Origin: Candidatus Thiodiazotropha sp. CDECU1
GTDB taxonomy: Bacteria > Pseudomonadota > Gammaproteobacteria > Chromatiales > Chromatiaceae
Length of the DNA: 64,000 nt
NCBI RefSeq assembly: GCF_963455295.1
Contig: NZ_OY734020.1
Location: 682,001 to 746,000 of the forward strand
Reading direction: 5' to 3'
The notes under the pieces: model-generated
What the model saw: only the letters and a program-made list of their open reading frames with translations
What the model was told of the DNA's origin: nothing
Databases searched by the model: none
In this document: positions 9,256 through 17,435 of the stretch, piece by piece
How the letters are laid out: every line of letters begins with the position of its first letter
Numbering within the stretch: the stretch's first letter is position 1
Translations under genes and position numbers: made by a program

Positions 9256-10374
9256 ATGACTCAAACTCGATTCAAGGTGGCTTCCCGGTGGATATTGGTT
9301 TTGGCTGCTCTTTTATCCGCACCATGGGCATCTGCCGAGCGGGTGGGAAATCTCTATGAGGCGGCAGTTCCGGTTGAAGGACAGAGCGCGCAAACCAGGG
9401 CGGATGGTATACGCAACGCGTTCGCCAGTGTAATCGTGAAGGTGAGTGGGGATCGCGGCCTGCTGAACCATGCGCAGATTCCCGGGATCCTCAAAAAAGC
9501 GTCTGCTTATGTTCAGCAATACCGTTATCAGGCACTCGAGAACACCAATTCGAATGCTGGGTCGGATTCGCCGGATCGATTGTTATGGGTGCGCTTCGAT
9601 GAACGGGCGGTGAATCGTCTGCTGCGTGAGAGTGGTGTGCCGGTGTGGGGTGGCACACGACCATCCATTCTGGTTTGGCTGGGACAGGAGCAGGGTCCAC
9701 GACGCGACCTATTGTCAATGGAGCGGGAACGGCAACTGAGACAGCGATTGGACAAGTTGGGCAGGTCAAGGGGGATATCTTTCCTTTGGCCGCTCATGGA
9801 TATTGAGGATCGTAATGCAATCCGGGTAAGTGATCTGTGGGGTGGTTTTGAAGCTAACATCCGTCGTGCCTCTGCGCGTTATCAGCCTGATGTGATTCTT
9901 GTTGGCCGTATGACCCAACAGGGCGGTCGCAGTTGGCGGGGTGAATGGTTGCTCTATCTTCCAGACAAGGTCAACCGGTGGCAGGCCAACGGGAATAGTA
10001 AACTGGCACTTGCCAGCGGTGGATTAAATCAAGCCGTGGATGCGCTGGCGCTGCGTTACGCCCCACAGCAGGCAAGTCTGGGGGAAACCGAAATCAGGAT
10101 TCGTGTGCATGGACTTACACGTTTGGCGGATTACGTTTTGGTCAAGGAGTATCTGCAATCACTGGCAATGATCGAACAACTCGATCTGTTGTCGGCCGAT
10201 ACTGAAAAGGTAAATTTCAAGGTCCGTATCCATGGCAGCAGGGAGGCGTTGGAGCGAGGGATTCAGCTTGGAGCAGTACTCGAGCCGGTGGAATCGATTG
10301 AGCTTGATGCATCTATTGAAAATAAAAATTCAGAGGTATTAGTTGGCGAAAGCCTGGTTTATCGCTTACGCTAG
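9256..10374 (+). CDS. Exported DUF2066 protein
   Basis: The 372-residue protein starts at ATG 9256 with a clear signal peptide (positive MTQTRFKVASR, hydrophobic core, cleavage after APWASA). A GTG four codons upstream is an alternative start. The mature part has the DUF2066 hallmarks LYEAAVPVEGQSAQTRADGI and FASVIVKVSGDRGLL. DUF2066 proteins are conserved in Gammaproteobacteria, usually divergent from purM as here. Their function is unknown. The gene next downstream is the CDP-alcohol phosphatidyltransferase (23-base gap), probably in the same operon. Confidence 0.85.
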   Translation: MTQTRFKVASRWILVLAALLSAPWASAERVGNLYEAAVPVEGQSAQTRADGIRNAFASVIVKVSGDRGLLNHAQIPGILKKASAYVQQYRYQALENTNSNAGSDSPDRLLWVRFDERAVNRLLRESGVPVWGGTRPSILVWLGQEQGPRRDLLSMERERQLRQRLDKLGRSRGISFLWPLMDIEDRNAIRVSDLWGGFEANIRRASARYQPDVILVGRMTQQGGRSWRGEWLLYLPDKVNRWQANGNSKLALASGGLNQAVDALALRYAPQQASLGETEIRIRVHGLTRLADYVLVKEYLQSLAMIEQLDLLSADTEKVNFKVRIHGSREALERGIQLGAVLEPVESIELDASIENKNSEVLVGESLVYRLR

Positions 10375-10397
10375 CGTGAAACGGAGTAACCATTCTG

Positions 10398-10952
10398 ATG
10401 CAGAGTAAGGATATCCCAAACCTGATCAGTGTTCTGCGTATATTATTGACTATCCCTATTGTCTGGTTATTGTTTGAGCATGAATTCTCCTATGCCCTGA
10501 TTCTGTTCGCTGTGGCCGGTTTTTCAGACGGTCTTGACGGTTTTCTCGCCAAGCGGCTTGGTTGGCAGAGCCACCTGGGTGGTTTGCTCGATCCATTAGC
10601 CGACAAGGCCCTGCTGATGAGTTCATTTCTGGTGCTGGGTGGATTGGGGCTGATACCCGTGTGGTTGGTGATGCTGGTTATTTTCCGGGATCTGACCATC
10701 ATGGGGGGGGCGCTCTATTACAATTTCAGCATTGAAGAGTTGGATGCCAACCCGAGCCTGATCAGCAAACTGAATACCCTGTTGCAGATTGTACTGGTAT
10801 TGTTGATTGTGACAGATGCGGGACCGCTCGCCCTGCCTGAGCAACTGCTTTCCTGGCTCACCTGGGCAACCGGTTTTACAACCTTGGTCAGTGGTATCGC
10901 ATATGTCTGGGTGTGGACAAACAAGGCGCGAAACAAGGGCTGGGGCAGCTGA
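10398..10952 (+). CDS. CDP-alcohol phosphatidyltransferase family protein
   Basis: This 184-residue membrane enzyme joins a CDP-activated lipid to an alcohol headgroup. It has the family signature D-G-x2-A-R-x8-G-x3-D-x3-D in the form FSDGLDGFLAKRLGWQSHLGG followed by LLDPLADK, containing the metal-binding aspartates. About five hydrophobic helices are present. Length and N-terminus (MQSKDIPNLISVLRILLTIP) resemble PgsA (CDP-DAG to phosphatidylglycerol phosphate), but cardiolipin synthases of the same superfamily are similar, so the headgroup is not assigned. The terminator at 10945-10966 overlaps its stop codon. Confidence 0.85.
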   Translation: MQSKDIPNLISVLRILLTIPIVWLLFEHEFSYALILFAVAGFSDGLDGFLAKRLGWQSHLGGLLDPLADKALLMSSFLVLGGLGLIPVWLVMLVIFRDLTIMGGALYYNFSIEELDANPSLISKLNTLLQIVLVLLIVTDAGPLALPEQLLSWLTWATGFTTLVSGIAYVWVWTNKARNKGWGS

Positions 10953-10966
10953 TGCTGCTGTTTTTT
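10945..10966 (+). terminator. Intrinsic terminator overlapping the stop codon
   Basis: A stem GCAGC/GCTGC with loop TGAT is followed by TGTTTTTT. The loop contains the TGA stop (10950-10952) of the phosphatidyltransferase gene, so the terminator is embedded in the end of the coding sequence. The stem is short (5 bp), but the T-run is good. Confidence 0.6.
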
Positions 10967-11034
10967 CACCTATGTCATGGTAAGACTTGGGCATGGATAA
11001 TTTCTGTTGTTTGTATAGTTCAGGGAGGGGATCA

Positions 11035-11586
11035 ATGAAATTCCTAAATGTTGTTCTTGTTAGCGGTTGCCTACTCTTGTCGTCTGCAGGCAACGCTGAG
11101 GAGTCTGTTCAGGGTGCTGGTATCGATGGAAATCGCTATATCGGTGTTATGGTCTCCTCTCCACAATACAAGGAGGATGACTCCAGTGCTGGTTTTCGAA
11201 GCCCCGGCTTGCTCGCGCGTGGTGGCTTCGAGTTCAATCCGTTTCTCGCTGTAGAGGGGCAGATAGGCCTGTTTGGGGAGGATGTTGTCGATGGTCACAG
11301 CTATCAGATCGACTACCTGGTGAGCATCTATGCCAGGGGTAATCTCCCTCTCATCAATAAACGTACCCGACTCTATGCCCTAGGGGGCGTGACACGATTC
11401 TCCGGAAATGTACCCGGCTTCAGCAGTGTGGATGAGACAGCGATCGGCTATGGGGTTGGGCTCGAGTTGTATGCTGATGAACAGAATGCACTGACATTCG
11501 AGTGGCTTCGTTATGCAGTTGGCGATATTCATAATGTGGACTATATACTTGAATCTGCCAGCCTCGGTTTTGTCCATCGCTTTTGA
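11035..11586 (+). CDS. Small outer-membrane beta-barrel protein
   Basis: The 183-residue protein starts at ATG 11035, which has GGGAGGGG immediately upstream. It begins with a signal peptide (MKFLNVVLVSGCLLLSSAGNAEE). The mature chain alternates polar and aromatic residues in short strands (RYIGVMVSSPQYK, FLAVEGQIGLFG, LVSIYARGNLPL, ALGGVTRFSG, GVGLELYAD, LTFEWLRYAVG) and ends in F (SLGFVHRF), the signal recognised by the BAM complex. It fits the eight-strand OmpA/OmpX-like 'porin family' barrel. No specific function is apparent. It is probably a single gene. Confidence 0.8.
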   Translation: MKFLNVVLVSGCLLLSSAGNAEESVQGAGIDGNRYIGVMVSSPQYKEDDSSAGFRSPGLLARGGFEFNPFLAVEGQIGLFGEDVVDGHSYQIDYLVSIYARGNLPLINKRTRLYALGGVTRFSGNVPGFSSVDETAIGYGVGLELYADEQNALTFEWLRYAVGDIHNVDYILESASLGFVHRF

Positions 11587-11648
11587 GAGAAGGTGTGTTT
11601 TATATAACCAGGACAATCGGTTTCAACTGCGGCAGGGCCTGACCGGTA

Positions 11649-12521
11649 TCAGACAAACACGGTCTCTGCATTGAATACCGGGCCATCGACGCAGACCCGT
11701 TTCATCGCGGGTCCCTGCGGTGTCTGTACTTCCACGACACATCCTGCACAACCGCCAACACCACAGGCCATGAACTCCTCCAGCGAGACCTGGCAGGGGA
11801 TATCATGGGCGGCAGCCAGTTGCGCAACCGCTTCCAGCATTGGGTGGGGGCCACAGGCAAAAATCTCAACCTCACTCAATGCCTGCATGTTGAGAGACCG
11901 GATCCATTGCTCCGCCAGCTCAGTGACATAGCCTTGAAAGCAGCCGGCAAAGCCCTGCAGGCTGGCAAGCCTGCAACCAATCCCCCAGTCGTCCAGGAGT
12001 GGCATGCTGGCGATCACCCCATCCGCGAGCCCGGGAATGATGATTTGCGAGGGTGTTGGCTGAAAAGGAAACGGGACCTCTGAGCCGAGAATCACAAACG
12101 GCTGTTTGTGCGGGTCTCTGCGCAGGCTATCCGCCAGAAAAACCATCGGCGGCATACCCACGCCGCCACCGATCAATAGGGGTTTGTTGCGCTTCGGGGA
12201 GGGTGTAAAGGGGTTTCCGATAGGACCCAAAAGACTGATCCTCTCCCCGGTGGTACGCTGTGCCAGCAAACTGGTGCCTTTGCCTACACGTTTGTAGAGC
12301 AACTCGATCCAGCCGTGTTTGGCCGAGCAACGCATGATAGATATCGGGCGGCGCATTGGCAGTTGCGGATCACAGGTAATATGCACGAAACTGCCGGGCA
12401 ATGCCTTAAGGGCACAGTGGGGGGCAAGCAGGCGCATGATGAATTGATCACCGGCGAAGGCCTGGTGGGAAAGGATTTCGGCATCTTCAAGAAAGATGGT
12501 GTCACGTTGCGTTGTATTCAT
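11649..12521 (-). CDS. PyrK-like dihydroorotate dehydrogenase electron-transfer subunit
   Basis: The 290-residue flavoprotein has a ferredoxin-reductase fold: an N-terminal FAD barrel with RRPISIM, a GRISL-like region (TGERISLLGPIGNPF), an NAD-binding segment LLIGGGVGMPPMVFLA and a C-terminal [2Fe-2S] site, EEFMACGVGGCAGCVVEV plus a later Cys in KRVCVDGPVF. That Cys pattern is diagnostic of PyrK, which passes electrons from dihydroorotate dehydrogenase B to NAD+. No pyrD catalytic gene lies in the window. It is 8 bases after pyrC', so it is in the pyrimidine operon. A role with another oxidoreductase is possible. Confidence 0.85.
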   Translation of the reverse strand: MNTTQRDTIFLEDAEILSHQAFAGDQFIMRLLAPHCALKALPGSFVHITCDPQLPMRRPISIMRCSAKHGWIELLYKRVGKGTSLLAQRTTGERISLLGPIGNPFTPSPKRNKPLLIGGGVGMPPMVFLADSLRRDPHKQPFVILGSEVPFPFQPTPSQIIIPGLADGVIASMPLLDDWGIGCRLASLQGFAGCFQGYVTELAEQWIRSLNMQALSEVEIFACGPHPMLEAVAQLAAAHDIPCQVSLEEFMACGVGGCAGCVVEVQTPQGPAMKRVCVDGPVFNAETVFV

Positions 12522-12529
12522 GGGTGCTA

Positions 12530-13819
12530 TCAGTCCCTTGTGTAGACCAATCGGCCCTTTAAGAGAGTGTGTGTGACCCGTCCCGGCATCTCCCAGCCTG
12601 TGAAGGGTGTGTTCTTGCCGGCGCTTATCATTTTATCCCTGTCTACTATCCAGTGTTGGCGGGGATCGAAGATACAGATGTCCGCGGAGTGGCCTGGGTT
12701 CAATCGTCCCATGCGCAAGCCGAGAATGTCCGCCGGACCACAGGTCAGACGAGCGATAGCGTCGCTCAGACCAAGTACCCCCTGGTCGACGAGTTTCAGG
12801 GTAAGAGGTAACAGGGTCTCGAGCCCCGAAATCCCAGGCTCGGTATCCGGGAAGGGTGACGCCTTGGCGTCGGCTTCATGGGGTTGGTGATCGGAGCAGA
12901 TCGCCTGAATGACATTCTTTGCGACTGCCTCCCGCAGGCCGTCGCGATCACTGTCATTGCGCAGCGGCGGCCTGACGTGATGATTGCTGTCGAAGCCCTC
13001 GATATCGGTTTCACTCAAGTGTAGTTGGTGGATGGCGACATCGGCACTGACCCGTCTTCCTTCACGCTTGGCCCAGGCCATGGTTCGGGCCGCACTGGCA
13101 CTGGATAGGGTATGAAAGTGGATCACTGCATCTGTTGTCTCCGCCAAGGCCAGGTCACGAGCCACCGCCACGGTTTCAGCCGCCTCAGGTATACCTGGTA
13201 GCCCCAGTCGATCTGCAACCTTGCCTTCATGGGCGCATCCGTTGTTGCTGAGATGTTGATCTTCAGGTCGTAGCATGATCAAGAGATTGAAGGTCGCTGC
13301 GTACTCCATGGCACGGCGTTGAACCAGGGTGTTGGCCAATGGGGTATAGGCATTGGTCACAGCTATGCATCCTGCTGCCTTGAGCGCTGCCATCTCACTC
13401 AGCCGTTCACCTTTCAGTGCTTGGGTCAGAGCGCCCTGGGGTAACAGGCGGCAATACCCGGCTTTACGCGCCTTATGTCGGATCTGTCCAACCACGGCAG
13501 GGGTGTCGATGACAGGATAAGTATCTGGGGTGCAGCAAATTGTAGTGATCCCGCTGCTGGCTGCCGCCAGGGTTTCGCTGGCGATGGTGGCCTTGTGCTC
13601 CGCCCCGGGTTCGCGCAGATTTGCGCTGAGGTCGATCAGGCCCGGACAGACTACTTGGTTGGTGGCGTCGATGGTGACTGTCGGTTGAAACTCCCTCGGG
13701 GGGGTATCGAGACAGAGGACCTTACCACCGGAGATATGGATGTCGGTGACCCGGTCAATGGCGTTTGCCGGATCGATGATCCGACCGCCGAGGATAGAGA
13801 TGTCTTTTTTCTTTTTCAT
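12530..13819 (-). CDS. pyrC': Dihydroorotase-like PyrC', predicted inactive
   Basis: This 429-residue amidohydrolase is a class I dihydroorotase by overall sequence (PGLIDL...[39 protein letters not shown]). The metal-binding HxH is replaced: where active enzymes have D-x-H-x-H-L-R-E-P-G, this protein reads [10 protein letters not shown]. The later TPHH motif is also altered to AIHQ. It therefore should not hold the zinc pair. This is the same situation as PyrC' of Pseudomonas, a non-catalytic partner that stabilises aspartate transcarbamoylase. The 4-base overlap with pyrB supports that role. An active PyrC must be elsewhere in the genome. Confidence 0.88.
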   Translation of the reverse strand: MKKKKDISILGGRIIDPANAIDRVTDIHISGGKVLCLDTPPREFQPTVTIDATNQVVCPGLIDLSANLREPGAEHKATIASETLAAASSGITTICCTPDTYPVIDTPAVVGQIRHKARKAGYCRLLPQGALTQALKGERLSEMAALKAAGCIAVTNAYTPLANTLVQRRAMEYAATFNLLIMLRPEDQHLSNNGCAHEGKVADRLGLPGIPEAAETVAVARDLALAETTDAVIHFHTLSSASAARTMAWAKREGRRVSADVAIHQLHLSETDIEGFDSNHHVRPPLRNDSDRDGLREAVAKNVIQAICSDHQPHEADAKASPFPDTEPGISGLETLLPLTLKLVDQGVLGLSDAIARLTCGPADILGLRMGRLNPGHSADICIFDPRQHWIVDRDKMISAGKNTPFTGWEMPGRVTHTLLKGRLVYTRD

Positions 13820-14808
13820 CCCGCCACCTCCTCCTGCATGCTCAGGTTTTGGGTGCCTATCACCTTGGAGATCACCGCCATGCGTATGGCGATGCCGTAA
13901 CTCACCTGTTGCAGGATTACCGATTTGGAACCGTCAGCTACCTGGGAGTCCATTTCGACACCACGGTTGATAGGCCCGGGATGCATGACGATGGCATCCG
14001 AGTCTGCCAGTGCCAGGCGTCTTTCAGTGAGGCCGTAGAGACTGAAGTACTCATGCTCGGAAGGAAGCAGTGCCCCCTGCATACGCTCCTTTTGCAGACG
14101 CAGCATTATGATGACGTCCACATCCCAGATTCCCTCCTCCATGTTGTGATAGACATGCACACCGAGACTGCGGGTATCCGACGGCAGCAGTGTGCGCGGG
14201 GCCACCACCCGGACTTCCGAGACCCCGAGTGTGTTGAGGGCGAGAATTTGCGAACGGGCCACCCGGGAGTGAAGCACATCTCCGACGATGGCTACCCGAA
14301 GGCCGGCGAATTCACCTTTGTGGCGACGGATGGTGAACATGTCCAGCATTGCCTGGGTGGGGTGGGCATGGCGACCGTCGCCGGCATTGATCACCCCGAC
14401 CCCCCGGTCGGCGTGATGGGCGATGAAATGGGCGGCGCCACTGCTGGCGTGGCGCACCACGAACATATCCACGTGCATCGCTTCCAGGTTGCGCAGGGTA
14501 TCGAGCAGGGTTTCGCCTTTGGATGTGGCGGATGCGCTGATGTTGAGGTTGATGACGTCCGCCGAGAGGCGTTTGGCTGCCAATTCAAAAGTGGTTCGTG
14601 TGCGGGTGCTGGTCTCGAAGAAGAGATTGGCAACTACCTTGCCTCGACATAAAGGGACTTTTTTTATGGTCCTTTCCGAGACCCCGGTAAATCCTTCCGC
14701 CGCATCTAGAATTTCAGTCAGTATCGCCCTATTCAGTCCATCGATGGTGAGGAAGTGGAGTAGTCTTTGTTCCTCGTCCAGTTGCAGGGTTGTGTTACTG
14801 GAACTCAT
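13816..14808 (-). CDS. pyrB: Aspartate carbamoyltransferase catalytic subunit
   Basis: PyrB makes N-carbamoyl-aspartate from carbamoyl phosphate and aspartate, the committed step of pyrimidine synthesis. The 330-residue protein has the carbamoyl phosphate motif [15 protein letters not shown], the HPTQAMLD loop and the C-terminal [12 protein letters not shown]. No regulatory pyrI follows. Instead it overlaps pyrC' by 4 bases, the layout of the Pseudomonas-type dodecameric PyrB-PyrC' complex. The N-terminus has a short extension ([14 protein letters not shown]), also a feature of that class. Confidence 0.97.
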   Translation of the reverse strand: MSSSNTTLQLDEEQRLLHFLTIDGLNRAILTEILDAAEGFTGVSERTIKKVPLCRGKVVANLFFETSTRTRTTFELAAKRLSADVINLNISASATSKGETLLDTLRNLEAMHVDMFVVRHASSGAAHFIAHHADRGVGVINAGDGRHAHPTQAMLDMFTIRRHKGEFAGLRVAIVGDVLHSRVARSQILALNTLGVSEVRVVAPRTLLPSDTRSLGVHVYHNMEEGIWDVDVIIMLRLQKERMQGALLPSEHEYFSLYGLTERRLALADSDAIVMHPGPINRGVEMDSQVADGSKSVILQQVSYGIAIRMAVISKVIGTQNLSMQEEVAG

Positions 14809-14814
14809 AACCGT

Positions 14815-15369
14815 CTAACCTTGTTCATCAATTCGGGAATTTCGATTTGTCTTGGTTCCGATCACCAATCCGAGTGGTTCTGGCCCGATCAAGGTGATGT
14901 GCTGATTCTGTTCCAACTCTGGATGCAGTCCAACCACGTCTGGCTGTATCGGTAGCTCGCGGCCGCTGCGATCGACCAGGGTGGCCAGGATGATCGAAGC
15001 AGGGCGTCCATAGTCGAAAATCTCATTCAGTGCGGCGCGGATGGTCCTGCCTGTATGCAGTACGTCATCTATCAGGACGATATGGCGATCATCCACAGGT
15101 ATTGGGAGATTGGAGGGATGAACCTCCGGATTCATGCCAATGCGGGTGAAATCATCCCGGTAGAAAGAGATGTCCAGTGTACCAAGAGGGTCATTCACCC
15201 CAAGTTGGGCATGCAGAATTTCCGCTAACCAGACACCACCGGTACGGATGCCGATCATCAATGGATCGCTGATCCCCCTCGTATTCAGCAGAGAACCAAC
15301 CTTATCCGCCATGCGGCCCACCAAGGGTTGGACTTCGTTGGCATCCATAAATGTTTTTCTATAGTTCAT
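14815..15369 (-). CDS. pyrR: PyrR-type uracil phosphoribosyltransferase / pyr regulator
   Basis: The 184-residue type I phosphoribosyltransferase has the PRPP-binding loop IVLIDDVLHTGRTIRAAL and PyrR-typical segments MIGIRTGGVWLAE and LDISFYRDDF. In Bacillus, PyrR binds pyr mRNA and also has UPRT activity. In Proteobacteria the homologue sits in front of pyrB, as here (6-base gap), but its RNA-binding role is less clear. It overlaps ruvX by 11 bases. No anti-antiterminator leader was recognised upstream of pyrB. Confidence 0.93.
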   Translation of the reverse strand: MNYRKTFMDANEVQPLVGRMADKVGSLLNTRGISDPLMIGIRTGGVWLAEILHAQLGVNDPLGTLDISFYRDDFTRIGMNPEVHPSNLPIPVDDRHIVLIDDVLHTGRTIRAALNEIFDYGRPASIILATLVDRSGRELPIQPDVVGLHPELEQNQHITLIGPEPLGLVIGTKTNRNSRIDEQG

Positions 15370-15757
15370 TTAACCAGGTTTCCAAAATAAGCTTGGCTGC
15401 AACAGCGTCATAATCTTCCAATCGCTTGGCTTTATGGCCCAGTCTATCCCTGGCCTCGAAGGAGCTGAATCGCTCATCAGCCAGATAGACCTTGATATGA
15501 AATCTCCCCTCAAGCTGTCGTGAGAAGCGTAAAGCTGGTTGTGTGGCATCTGTTTCACTGTCATCCACATCGAGCGGCAGTCCGACGACCAGGGCCTGGG
15601 GTCTCCACTCATTGATTAGAGACTCAATGCGTTCCCAGTCGGGCCTATGATTGACCAAGTGTAAGGTCTCCAGTGCGGTTGCCGTTCCTGTCACCGTTTG
15701 CCCGACCGCGACGCCTATTTTACGGCTACCGTAATCAAACCCTAGCAAGGTGCCCAC
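15359..15757 (-). CDS. ruvX: Holliday junction resolvase-like RuvX (YqgF)
   Basis: RuvX is an RNase H-fold nuclease linked to 16S rRNA 5' processing and to Holliday junctions. I start it at GTG 15757, giving MGTLLGFDYGSRKIGVAVG, the standard family opening, with an AGGCGA ribosome site 7 bases before. A longer frame reaching 15796 would begin inside the palindromic repeat and adds non-conserved residues. The catalytic acids are in LGFDYGSRK, in the strand LVVGLPLDVDD, and near YDAVAAKLILE. The protein is 132 residues. Confidence 0.92.
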   Translation of the reverse strand: MGTLLGFDYGSRKIGVAVGQTVTGTATALETLHLVNHRPDWERIESLINEWRPQALVVGLPLDVDDSETDATQPALRFSRQLEGRFHIKVYLADERFSSFEARDRLGHKAKRLEDYDAVAAKLILETWLNEL

Positions 15758-15780
15758 TCGCAATCGCCTATATTCTACCC

Positions 15781-15974
15781 TAGGGCCTGTTAACACTAAT
15801 CCAATCAGCTCTGCTGGGCGGAAAAATAGCCCCAGTCCTTCGGGTTACCCCTGAAAAAGCGCCACTCTGTGTTGCTCGTCGTTCATTTGGAATCACCAAA
15901 CCTCACTCCTCGCGCCTTGATTGGCGCTTTTTCAGGGGTAACAGGGCCGATTGGATTAGTGTTATCAGGCCCTA
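15781..15974. mobile_element. MITE-like nested palindrome flanked by TA
   Basis: A 190-bp element between algH and ruvX contains two nested inverted repeats. The outer arms (15782-15806 and 15949-15973) are 25 bases, identical at 24 positions, with the end GGCCTGTTAACACTAATCC. The inner arms (15844-15864 and 15922-15942) match 21 of 21 and enclose 57 bases. The dinucleotide TA flanks both ends (15781-15782 and 15973-15974), as expected for IS630/Tc1-mariner-type insertion. There is no open frame for a transposase. The right end supplies the TAG stop of algH. A single related end is at 47940-47961. Confidence 0.65.
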
Positions 15975-16535
15975 AGCGTGACCAGTATCGCCGCTTAACA
16001 GGCTCAGGTCCACGCCGAGCAGGTCGGCGGCTGCCTGCCAACGTTCCTTGCTGGCCCGCTTGAAGATAATCTCACTTGCGGCCGGTCCGCTCAGCCAGGC
16101 ATTCTGTGCCAGTTCACTCTCAAGTTGACCCGCACCCCAGCCGGCATACCCAAGGGCAACGAGATTGTGTTGAGGACCCTTTCCCGCGGCGATGGCTTCC
16201 AGAATGTCCAGTGAAGTCGTAACACTGATCTCGGCGGTGACCTTGAGTGTCGATGCCCACTCGGTGCTGGAGTCGTGCAGTACGAATCCCCGGTCACTCT
16301 GTACCGGGCCGCCTATATAGACGGATTGTTTGGCGATTTTGTCTGTGCTGATCGCTATTTCCAGTTGCTCGAATATATCCGCCAGATAGAGATCCATAGG
16401 GCGATTTACGACTATACCCATGGCGCCGTCAGCGGTGTGCTCACAGATATAGGTGACGGTATGAAAAAAATTGGGGTCCTCAAGACGTGGCATTGCAATG
16501 AGGAAATGATCGGTTAAATTGGTGTGTGTACCCAT
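15972..16535 (-). CDS. algH: YqgE/AlgH family protein
   Basis: The 187-residue DUF179 protein has the family start LTDHFLIAMPRLEDPNFFHT, then VTYICEHTADGAMGIVVNRP and the conserved LVALGYAGWGAGQLESEL. It is cytosolic and its function is not firmly known; in Pseudomonas it was tied to alginate transcription. It stands in the conserved gshB-tonB-algH-ruvX-pyrR order. Its TAG stop is made from the end of the palindromic element at 15781-15974, so the insertion may have changed the last residues (DTGHA). Confidence 0.93.
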   Translation of the reverse strand: MGTHTNLTDHFLIAMPRLEDPNFFHTVTYICEHTADGAMGIVVNRPMDLYLADIFEQLEIAISTDKIAKQSVYIGGPVQSDRGFVLHDSSTEWASTLKVTAEISVTTSLDILEAIAAGKGPQHNLVALGYAGWGAGQLESELAQNAWLSGPAASEIIFKRASKERWQAAADLLGVDLSLLSGDTGHA

Positions 16536-16574
16536 GGGCTATAGTATCCAGTTGCAGGTGGCCGGCTGCAATAG

Positions 16575-17435
16575 CTATTGCGAGTAGAGCTTGCCGCTGC
16601 GCAAAAACTGCCAGGTGCGGGTAATATCAAGGATATCAGTCTCTTTTCTGATCTCATTGGGAAAGGGAGAGAAGGGAGCTGCCAGGCGTACGATTCGCAC
16701 GGCGGCATCATCAAGGATCTTATGCCCGGAAGAGTGGAGCACCTTGACATGCTCGACGCTGCCATCGGCTTTAACCGCCACGTGTAACACCAGATTGCCA
16801 TACAGCTTGCTTCTTTTAGCCTGGTCGGGGTAGTTGAGATTACCTATGCGTTCCACTTTTCGCCGCCAGGCGTCCAGATATGCGGCATATTTATACTCCT
16901 TAGTACTGGCGTTTATCGATTTGCGCTTGGGCATTTTTGCATAGGCCCGGGTCTTCTGCTCCAAATCCGCAGTTACCCTGGCAATCTCCAGTTCCTTGCT
17001 GCTTAGCAGCTGTTTGGTCGTAGGCGTTGGCGGAGGCGCCTCCTGAGGTGGCGGAGCAGGCAGCTTCACCATGGAGAGTTCGGTGGTGAGCTGAGGCTGT
17101 TGATGTTGCTGGGTCTCCAGTTTTGCGGGTGCGGGAAGTTCCGGCATCGGTAGAGGTAAAGATGTTGCCGCCTCTGAAACCTGGGGTTTTATTTTATCAA
17201 GCTCCTCACCACCGCCTTGCTGACTGGTTTGGGCGAGAAAATCGGGTTTGTCATCACTCTTGTTCTCTCCGGTAGGATGACGAACCACCATGACCTCCAG
17301 GCTTTGCTGGCGAAATTCAGGTTTGCCTTTATCGGTCGGTTTGAAGGTGATACCTAAAATAATGAAAGCATGGATGCAGGCAGCAACGAAGAGGCTCACT
17401 CCCAGAAGATCTGTCTGTTTTCCGATGATTATCAT
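16575..17435 (-). CDS. Energy transducer TonB-like protein
   Basis: This 286-residue protein has one N-terminal membrane helix (about residues 12-32), a Pro/Gln-rich periplasmic stretch (near residues 85-130: PAPPPQEAPPPTPTTK) and a C-terminal TonB domain with NYPDQAKRSKLYGNLVLHV, VLHSSGHKILDDAAVRIVR and FSPFPNEI. No exbB or exbD is adjacent; its conserved neighbours are gshB (4-base overlap) and algH. This genomic form is common in Gammaproteobacteria and is not the iron-uptake TonB operon. It may transduce force to an unidentified outer-membrane partner. Confidence 0.87.
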   Translation of the reverse strand: MIIIGKQTDLLGVSLFVAACIHAFIILGITFKPTDKGKPEFRQQSLEVMVVRHPTGENKSDDKPDFLAQTSQQGGGEELDKIKPQVSEAATSLPLPMPELPAPAKLETQQHQQPQLTTELSMVKLPAPPPQEAPPPTPTTKQLLSSKELEIARVTADLEQKTRAYAKMPKRKSINASTKEYKYAAYLDAWRRKVERIGNLNYPDQAKRSKLYGNLVLHVAVKADGSVEHVKVLHSSGHKILDDAAVRIVRLAAPFSPFPNEIRKETDILDITRTWQFLRSGKLYSQ

